Shown piece after piece: positions 62,503-64,000 of a DNA stretch of 64,000 nt. Numbering within the stretch: the stretch's first letter is position 1; each line of letters opens with the position of its first letter. Made by a program: the position numbers and the translations under genes. Under the pieces are notes generated by a model, which did not search any database, was not told the origin of the DNA, and saw only the letters and a program-made list of their open reading frames with translations. The DNA is from Desulfovibrio piger (GTDB lineage Bacteria; Desulfobacterota; Desulfovibrionia; Desulfovibrionales; Desulfovibrionaceae), in contig NZ_LT630450.1 of the NCBI RefSeq assembly GCF_900116045.1, positions 2,442,501 through 2,506,500 on the forward strand. Direction: 5' to 3'.

Positions 62503-64000
62503 CTAGTCCTCCCCGCGGCCACGGCCGTGGCCGCGGGCATCGCCCTGGCGCCTGTCTCCGGGGCGGCGGCCGTCGGGCCTGCGGTCGTTCCGGGGGAAGG
62601 CGCGGGGATCGTCGCGCCGGTCAGAGCGGCCGTCCTCATGGCGTCCGGGACGGCGGTCCTGATGGCGGGCCGGTCTTTCCGGGGCCACGCGCCGGTCGTC
62701 ACGGCGGGCCGGGCGGTCGTTGCCGTTGCGGCGGTCGCGGAAGGTGCCGTCATGGCCGGAGCGTCCGCCGGAGGGCTGGTCCATGCGGCTGTCTTCCCGC
62801 CGGTCAGGGAAGTTCCGGCGCGTTCCTCCGGCGCCCGCAGCAGCGGGCAGGGCCAGCAGCAGGGCGCCGCTCTTGCGGTCGCGGCGGGGCGTGCCGGGCC
62901 GTTCCATGTCCGCCTGGGCCCGGGCCGTGAGGCTGGCGCCCGGGGGCAGGGCGGCGGCATCGGGCACCACGGCCAGACCGGCGGCACAGCAGGCATAGCG
63001 GGCCTGACCGCGCAGGCCGGGCACCACGAAGGGCGAGGAGAGCACGCGCACGGGCCGGGGCCGGTGCAGCATGTCCGCCGCTTCGCGGCGGGCGTTGTCC
63101 GGGTCGGCGTCATCGAAGCCGTCCCTGTCGTCGAACAGGTCCTCCCCGGCGGCGGGGTCGGCCCGCAGCAGCAGGGGGGCCAGGCTCAGGGCGCTCTTGG
63201 CCAGTCCGGCGGCGGAGGACAGCTCCTGCAGCCAGTGCGGCGCGCCCTCGCAATCGAAGGTGAAGTGGCACCAGCCGCGCCCGGCAGGGGCATGGGCCAG
63301 CGGGCAGGGGCCCCGGTGCGTGCAGGGGGCCAGCGGTATCAGGTCGCGTTCCAGGGCGGCATCACGCAGGCGGCTGATGGTCTTGCCGCCCAGACGGGTG
63401 CCGGGCTCCACGAAAAGGGCTGCGGGCAGCAGGGCCTCGTCGGCAGTGCCGGTCTCGTCCTCGTTCAGCGGGGCGGGCCAGCACAGGGGCTCCAGCTCGT
63501 CCAGCAGGTTTTCCAGACGGCGCACGCCGCCGGGGCCATCCTCGTCCTCGTCGTCCTCGCGGTTCATCCGGCGGCTCTCGGCGCTCAGTTCGTTGAGCAC
63601 GTTGGCCGCCGTGAGCAGCCAGGGGCGCAGGTGGCGTTCCTGCCGCTCCAGCGTGCCGGCCAGTTTGCGTTCCAGACGCGGCATGTGCTCCAGCGAGCCC
63701 CGCTCCACACGCACCTGCCAGACGGGCTGGCCCAGGATGTCGCCCCAGGCGGCCATGACGTCGCGGCCCAGTTCCATGGGCTGCACGGCATTGTCCACGG
63801 CCAGCACCTGGATGGGTAGGGCACGCCATTCGGGGCGGGCCAGCCACAGGGCCAGGGGCACGCTCAGGGGGCCGGAGCCGCCGTCCAGCAGCAGGGGCGT
63901 CCGGCCTTTCTTCAGCCAGAGGCGGGGATCGGGCAGGGGCAGGGAGCGGAACAGGCGCGCCAGGCGCAGCACGTTCCAGGGCAGGAAATAATACAGATAG
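62503..64000 (-). CDS. Rsm22-like small-subunit-associated methyltransferase with Arg/Asp-rich tail (5' end missing)
   Basis: The frame is open to the window edge, so the start is missing; the first visible residues YLYYFLPWNVLRLARLF fit the Rsm22 family N-terminal region. LLLDGGSGPLSVPLALWLAR would be the SAM motif I. Near visible residue 220 is APCTHRGPCPLAHAPAGRGWCHF, the Rsm22 Fe-S/zinc-type motif with three Cys and His. The last 110 residues are a low-complexity tail of Arg, Asp, Gly and Pro (RRDDRRVAPERPARHQDRRP style), not part of the family domain and possibly RNA-binding. Rsm22 proteins are linked to the small ribosomal subunit; activity is unproven. Confidence 0.8.
   Translation of the reverse strand, partial: YLYYFLPWNVLRLARLFRSLPLPDPRLWLKKGRTPLLLDGGSGPLSVPLALWLARPEWRALPIQVLAVDNAVQPMELGRDVMAAWGDILGQPVWQVRVERGSLEHMPRLERKLAGTLERQERHLRPWLLTAANVLNELSAESRRMNREDDEDEDGPGGVRRLENLLDELEPLCWPAPLNEDETGTADEALLPAALFVEPGTRLGGKTISRLRDAALERDLIPLAPCTHRGPCPLAHAPAGRGWCHFTFDCEGAPHWLQELSSAAGLAKSALSLAPLLLRADPAAGEDLFDDRDGFDDADPDNARREAADMLHRPRPVRVLSSPFVVPGLRGQARYACCAAGLAVVPDAAALPPGASLTARAQADMERPGTPRRDRKSGALLLALPAAAGAGGTRRNFPDRREDSRMDQPSGGRSGHDGTFRDRRNGNDRPARRDDRRVAPERPARHQDRRPGRHEDGRSDRRDDPRAFPRNDRRPDGRRPGDRRQGDARGHGRGRGED

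Overview
This is a GC-rich window whose gene content points to a sulfate-reducing Desulfovibrionaceae member (Desulfovibrio-like). The main indicators are the lactate oxidation locus (D-lactate dehydrogenase plus its Fe-S partner, LldG/LutC, a fused LldEF and an LctP permease), a SudAB/NfnAB-type electron-bifurcating pair, anaerobic cobalamin genes, a B12-dependent ribonucleotide reductase and a stand-alone IMP cyclohydrolase. I see no rRNA, tRNA, CRISPR array, prophage or insertion sequence. Many long open frames antisense to real genes are GC artefacts and are not listed.

Layout. 1-2.4 kb: end of the glycine cleavage P-protein pair (gcvPA partial, gcvPB) and an EVE-domain protein. 2.4-10.6 kb: an AT-rich regulatory gap, then the lactate locus, ending in a strong terminator. 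10.6-14.7 kb: two small unknown proteins, a secreted alpha/beta hydrolase, a DedA protein and an AT-rich methyltransferase that looks foreign. 14.7-20 kb (minus strand): a ModF-like double ABC ATPase with a structured upstream region, a PHP-type histidinol phosphatase and nfnAB. 20-23.4 kb (minus): cbiF, cbiET and a divergent DapF-like epimerase. 23.6-25.3 kb: a periplasmic VWA-OmpA protein and a small lipoprotein. 25.6-31.8 kb: shikimate kinase, then the conserved rpmH-rnpA-yidD-yidC-jag-mnmE cluster that often lies near the replication origin. 31.8-36.5 kb: an overlapping trio (RNase D-like, CofD-like, RluA-like), then a consensus promoter driving a DUF47-Pit phosphate transport pair. 36.5-39.2 kb (minus): an EamA exporter, and ddl with an HD-domain gene that may be read from a leaderless transcript.

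39.7-47.2 kb (minus): the most interesting locus. Six genes encode a membrane complex built like formate hydrogenlyase/Hyf group 4 hydrogenases (two antiporter-like subunits, HyfC- and HyfE-like subunits, a fused NuoC-NuoD-type large subunit, and a fused ferredoxin-NuoB-type small subunit). The large subunit lacks both CxxC pairs that bind the NiFe site, so this should be an energy-converting hydrogenase-related (Ehr) complex of unknown substrate. The gap upstream of it holds four inverted repeats.

47.5-53.4 kb: a UDP-glucuronate decarboxylase, a TatD nuclease, a CDP-glucose sugar cluster (rfbF, rfbG, RmlC-like cupin) and a lipoprotein. 53.6-58.9 kb: hflX, a PurH N-terminal domain protein, xth, an Asp/Glu racemase and an orphan HsdR-N type nuclease. 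58.9-64 kb (minus): a YdjM-like membrane protein, nrdJ, and an Rsm22-like protein with an Arg/Asp-rich tail that runs off the window.

The genes fit together metabolically. Lactate oxidation supplies electrons, and NfnAB and the Ehr complex are candidate electron and ion-gradient couplers. The cobalamin genes supply the cofactor for NrdJ. The sugar-nucleotide genes feed surface polysaccharide.
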